Of a stretch of DNA of 64,000 bases, positions 61,098 through 64,000 are shown piece by piece (within the stretch, counting starts at the first letter, position 1; each line of letters opens with the position of its first letter). The stretch covers positions 558,001 to 622,000 of the forward strand of contig CAWJKY010000003.1 of NCBI GenBank assembly GCA_963843565.1, read 5' to 3'. Both the position numbers and the translations under genes were made by a program. Origin of the DNA: DASZQY01 sp963843565. GTDB taxonomy: Bacteria; Pseudomonadota; Alphaproteobacteria; Rhizobiales; Kaistiaceae. The notes beneath the pieces are model-generated. The model searched no databases and was not told the origin of the DNA. It saw only the letters and a program-made list of their open reading frames with translations.

Positions 61098-62261
61098 ATG
61101 AACGTTGCCGAGTATCGCCTTACCCGATTTCAGTTTGCCCGCGACCGCGTCATCGGCGACAGCCAAATTCGAATCGACGACGTCAACATTGCAGCTTTGG
61201 AACTGATCGACGAGCGCGGCCACATTGGGCTGGGCTTCGCACAGAGCCTGATCCGGCCGCTGCCGGCGCTGGATGAAATCGAGCGGGTCTTCCGGGGCGA
61301 GATATGGCCCGCGCTCGAGGGGCAGCCGGCGCTTGGCCTGGTGCATCGCGTCAACCGGCTGCGCGGCGGCAATCAACGCGCGTTCAGCCTCCCCTTCGAG
61401 GAGGCCCTCCAGGTTGCGCTCTGGGACCTCGCCGCCAAGCAGGTCGGCCTTCCCTTGCACCGCCTGCTCGGCAGCCGGCGCGACCGCGTGCGCGCCTACG
61501 CCTCGGGCCTCGATTTCCATCTGAGCGACGCGGAATTTACCGAGTTCTTCGGCCACGCCAACTCGATTGGCTACAGCGCCTTCAAGATCAAGGTCGGCCA
61601 TCCCGATTTCGAGCGCGACCTTCATCGGCTGGACCTGCTGACCAAGACCGTGCGCCCGGGAGCGCTGGTGATGATCGACGCCAACGAAGCGTGGGGCGCC
61701 AAGGAGGCCCTGGTCAAGCTGACCGCAATTCGCGAGGCCGGCTTCAAGCTGATGTGGGTCGAAGATCCGATCCTGCGGAACGACTTCGACGGTCTGCGGA
61801 TGCTGCGCCAGGGCGCGCCGTGGACGCTGATCAACTCCGGGGAGTATCTCGACGCCGCCGGCAAGCGCCAGCTCATGCTGGTGGGTGGCACCGACATCCT
61901 CAACGTCCACGGTCAGGTCACCGACGTCATGCGCATCGGCTGGTTGGCCGCGGAGCTTGGCGTTCCCGTTTCGCTCGGCAACACGTTTCTCGAGGTCGGG
62001 GTGCACATGGCGTGCGCCCTGCCCGAGGTCGAGTGGCTCGAGTACTCGTTCCAGTGTTTCGACCATCTTGTGGAGCAACCGGTCGAAATCCGCGACGGAT
62101 GGGTCTATGCGCCCGACCGTCCCGGCCACGGGCTGATCCTGGCGGACGCCGCGCGCAGCGAATGGTCCCGGCCCGAAGTGAAGGCGAGAGAAGATCTCGG
62201 CCCGCCGCCCTTCAATCCCCGTGTCGCGCATACGCCGAAGCTCGCGGTCACGCGTGGATGA
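61098..62261 (+). CDS. Enolase-superfamily (mandelate racemase/muconate lactonizing type) enzyme
   Basis: A 387-residue TIM-barrel enzyme. Catalytic lysines are K163 and K165 (SAFKIKVGH). Metal ligands are D194 (VMIDANEAW), E222 (MWVEDPI) and E249 (INSGEYL), with the spacing of mandelate racemase. The usual His of the Asp-His dyad is absent: the aligned stretch reads GVPVSLGNTFLEVGVHM. WLEYS retains the later Glu. Members dehydrate sugar acids or racemise. Its place between GntR and a CUT1 transporter suggests aldonate or uronate catabolism. Confidence 0.88.
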   Translation: MNVAEYRLTRFQFARDRVIGDSQIRIDDVNIAALELIDERGHIGLGFAQSLIRPLPALDEIERVFRGEIWPALEGQPALGLVHRVNRLRGGNQRAFSLPFEEALQVALWDLAAKQVGLPLHRLLGSRRDRVRAYASGLDFHLSDAEFTEFFGHANSIGYSAFKIKVGHPDFERDLHRLDLLTKTVRPGALVMIDANEAWGAKEALVKLTAIREAGFKLMWVEDPILRNDFDGLRMLRQGAPWTLINSGEYLDAAGKRQLMLVGGTDILNVHGQVTDVMRIGWLAAELGVPVSLGNTFLEVGVHMACALPEVEWLEYSFQCFDHLVEQPVEIRDGWVYAPDRPGHGLILADAARSEWSRPEVKAREDLGPPPFNPRVAHTPKLAVTRG

Positions 62262-62299
62262 GGGCAACCGACAAGACAATTGATGGGAGGAACCTAACC

Positions 62300-63595
62300 A
62301 TGATGAGACCAATAGTGACGAGTCTGGTAGCCGCCGCAGCGGCAACCGTCCTGGCGTTCGGTGCGGCGCCTGCATTCGCCGCAAAGGTGACGCTGAGCTA
62401 TCAAGTCGATGCGAACTGGATCAAGGATGCCGAGCGGACCCTCGCCAAGAAGTTCGAGGATGAAACCGGTATTGCCATCGACTTCCAGATCGTGCCGGCG
62501 GATCAGTACTTCAATGTGCTGAAGACAAAGCTCAACTCGGGCGAGGCGCCCGACCTGTTCGGTGGCCAGAGCGGCGTCACCGACCTGACGCTTAACTACA
62601 ACGTCGAAAAGAACGCCGTCGACCTGTCGAACGAACCATGGGCCAAGCTCGAGGACCCGCTCGTCGCCGCCCAGTCGACCGTCAACGGCAAGCTCTACGG
62701 GCTGACCTATTGGGACACGCTCGGCTACGTATGGGTCGTCAACTACAACAAGGCGATCTTCAAGAAGTACGGCCTCACGCCGCCCAAGAACTACGCCGAG
62801 TTCAAGGCCCTGTGCCAGAAGCTTCTCGACAACGGCATCCAGCCGCTCTACGAGCCGATTTCGGACGGCTGGCACCATGTGCTGTGGTTCCCCGAGCTGG
62901 GGCCGCGTTTCGAGCAGAACCAGCCGGGCCTTGCCGACGAACTGAACGCCAACAAGACCAAGTTCGCCGACAGCAAGCTGATGTTGACCGACTTGACTCA
63001 GCTCAAGGAGATGTTCGACTTGGGCTTCTTCGGCCCCAACGCCCTCTCCGACACATTCGCCGATCGCACCAAGGCGATGTCGGAGGGCAAGATCGCCATG
63101 TTCATGGCGCAGAGCGCGTTTCCGCAGGACCTGCACCACGACTATCCCAACATCAGCGCCGACGATTATGGGGCGTTCGTGATGCCGCTGGCGGACAACC
63201 AGCTCCTCAATATCAATCCCGCCGGCCCGACCCACTTCATCTATTCGGGTTCGCAGCACATTGCCGAAGCCAAGCAGTACCTGGACTTCCTGACCCGGCC
63301 TGAGAACCTGCAGTTCTACCTCGACAACGAACCGCAGTTCTTCACCCTTCCGTTCCCGGGCGTGAAGAGCAAGTTCACCCCCGAGCTGCAGGCGTTCATG
63401 GACGCCCACAAGGATATGCGCGGGGTCGTCTACCAGACCGAAGTGAACTACGTGAATCCGCAGTGGATGGACATCGGCAAGGATATTACCGCGATGTTCA
63501 CCGGCGCCGAGACACCGGCCGACGTGCTTGCCAACATCGACAAGCGCCGTGCGGACCTCGCGGAGGCGGCCAAGGATCCGGGCTGGTTGAAGTAG
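62300..63595 (+). CDS. CUT1-type carbohydrate ABC transporter binding protein
   Basis: A 431-residue family 1 extracellular solute-binding protein. The signal peptide is 1-27 (IVTSLVAAAAATVLAFGAAP, cut after AFA). KVTLSYQVDANWIKDAERTL, SGEAPDLFGGQSGVTDLTLN, LYGLTYWDTLGYVWVVNYNK, AMSEGKIAMFMAQSAFPQDL and IYSGSQHIAEAKQYLDFLTR match UgpB/MalE-like receptors. The aromatic residues (YWDTLGYVW, GWHHVLWF) suggest a sugar site. ATG 62300 has GGGAGG 10 bases upstream. A strong hairpin separates it from the permease gene. Confidence 0.95.
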   Translation: MMRPIVTSLVAAAAATVLAFGAAPAFAAKVTLSYQVDANWIKDAERTLAKKFEDETGIAIDFQIVPADQYFNVLKTKLNSGEAPDLFGGQSGVTDLTLNYNVEKNAVDLSNEPWAKLEDPLVAAQSTVNGKLYGLTYWDTLGYVWVVNYNKAIFKKYGLTPPKNYAEFKALCQKLLDNGIQPLYEPISDGWHHVLWFPELGPRFEQNQPGLADELNANKTKFADSKLMLTDLTQLKEMFDLGFFGPNALSDTFADRTKAMSEGKIAMFMAQSAFPQDLHHDYPNISADDYGAFVMPLADNQLLNINPAGPTHFIYSGSQHIAEAKQYLDFLTRPENLQFYLDNEPQFFTLPFPGVKSKFTPELQAFMDAHKDMRGVVYQTEVNYVNPQWMDIGKDITAMFTGAETPADVLANIDKRRADLAEAAKDPGWLK

Positions 63596-63636
63596 ACCCT
63601 GCCTGAACCCGGCGTTCGACTGGGTACGCCAAATAC

Positions 63637-63668
63637 GGACCCTGGCCTCAGGACGGGCCAGGGTCCGC
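63637..63668. promoter_or_regulatory. 12-bp hairpin between CUT1 binding-protein and permease genes
   Basis: CGGACCCTGGCC (63637-63648) and GGCCAGGGTCCG (63657-63668) are perfectly complementary with an 8-base loop. It sits 41 bases past the binding-protein stop and 23 bases before the permease ATG. Its place and size parallel the hairpin in the CUT2 operon. Confidence 0.7.
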
Positions 63669-63691
63669 CTTGCACAGCGGAACTCACAGAA

Positions 63692-64000
63692 TGAAAGTCG
63701 GCAGTCGCTATCCGCTCTACTTTGCAGTCCCGGCGCTCCTCCTCTACGGCACGTTCTTCATCGTTCCCAGCCTGAGCGGCATTGTCTATGCGTTCACCGA
63801 CTGGAGCAGCTATTCGGACGAGGTACACTTTGTCGGTCTCAAGAATTTCGTGAAGCTGTTCACGCCGGGCGAATATTATCTCGGCTATTTCGGAAACACC
63901 TTCATCTTCACCGGCGTCACGATCGTCCTCAAGACAGCCGTCGGGCTCGGGCTGGCGCTGCTGCTAAACGAAGGCGTCAAGAGACTGGTCAACATCTACC
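63692..64000 (+). CDS. CUT1-type ABC transporter permease, MalF/UgpA-like (partial)
   Basis: The N-terminal 103 residues of an inner-membrane permease. The start MKVGSRYPLYFAVPALLLYG is followed by FFIVPSLSGIVYAFTDWSSY, the conserved loop VHFVGLKNFVKLFTPGEYY and the second helix TFIFTGVTIVLKTAVGLGLA, then LLLNEGVKRLVNIY. This is the standard beginning of the first permease of a CUT1 system. The gene continues past the right edge; a second permease and perhaps an ATPase should follow. Confidence 0.93.

Noticed and set aside
61304..62299. Plus-strand frame upstream of and continuous with the CUT1 binding protein
   Set aside because: This part is an out-of-frame reading of the enolase-superfamily gene; the binding protein has its own signal peptide, ATG and RBS at 62300.

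Overview
The window is about 64 kb of high-GC DNA whose gene order (tpiA-secG-pyrG-kdsA-eno-ftsB-pdhABC-lpd-lipA, then dusB-ntrBC-ntrYX-hfq-hflX, then tatD-metG-holB-tmk) is typical of Alphaproteobacteria, most like Hyphomicrobiales (Rhizobiales). The genus cannot be named from the sequence. It is densely coding: no stretch over 300 bases lacks a gene, and no IS element, prophage, CRISPR array or rRNA was seen.

Layout. 1-5.8 kb: tryptophan genes on the minus strand (ppiD-like, trpE, trpG, trpD cut by the left edge). The trpE-trpG junction is interrupted by an HNH endonuclease gene and an orphan HicB antitoxin gene, separated by a chimeric trpG-head/trpE-tail remnant. 5.9-9 kb: an old-yellow-enzyme homologue, folK, folB and a CBS protein. 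9.2-31.6 kb: central metabolism on the plus strand (tpiA, secG, pyrG, kdsA, eno, ftsB, the pyruvate dehydrogenase complex, lipA and a Coq10-like gene). Accessory genes are interleaved: methyltransferase, VOC proteins, DUF6159, GNAT, TMEM175, queF, DUF1835 and a bactofilin-like envelope protein. 31.6-35 kb: an acyl-CoA ligase, cinA C-terminal domain and ispDF on the minus strand. 35.1-45.2 kb: the nitrogen-regulation block dusB-ntrB-ntrC-ntrY-ntrX, then dat, hfq and hflX. 45.2-55 kb: mazG, an MBL hydrolase, tatD, a CDF exporter, a GT90-like glycosyltransferase, metG, holB, tmk and rlpA, mostly on the minus strand.

55.2-64 kb: after a tRNA-Ser(UGA) comes an accessory carbohydrate region. It has a CUT2 (ribose/fructose-type) ABC transporter operon with a zinc dehydrogenase, a divergent GntR-type regulator with two winged helices, a second GntR/FCD regulator, an enolase-superfamily enzyme, and the first two genes of a CUT1 transporter that runs off the right edge. 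Both transporters have a 12-bp perfect hairpin between the binding-protein and permease genes, and both regulator regions carry candidate operators. The likely job is uptake and oxidation/dehydration of sugars or sugar acids; the substrates cannot be read from sequence.

Most notable signals. (1) A dif-like site at 46127-46154, at the point where strand bias switches from mostly plus to mostly minus. Every GGGNAGGG (KOPS-like) octamer I found points toward it from both sides, so this window may hold the chromosome terminus. (2) The trpE/trpG junction was remodelled by partial tandem duplication, with a foreign gene next to each copy of the trpE stop codon. (3) A repeated 17-bp operator lies in the divergent CUT2/GntR intergenic region. 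(4) NtrX lacks the GAFTGA loop of sigma-54 activators.
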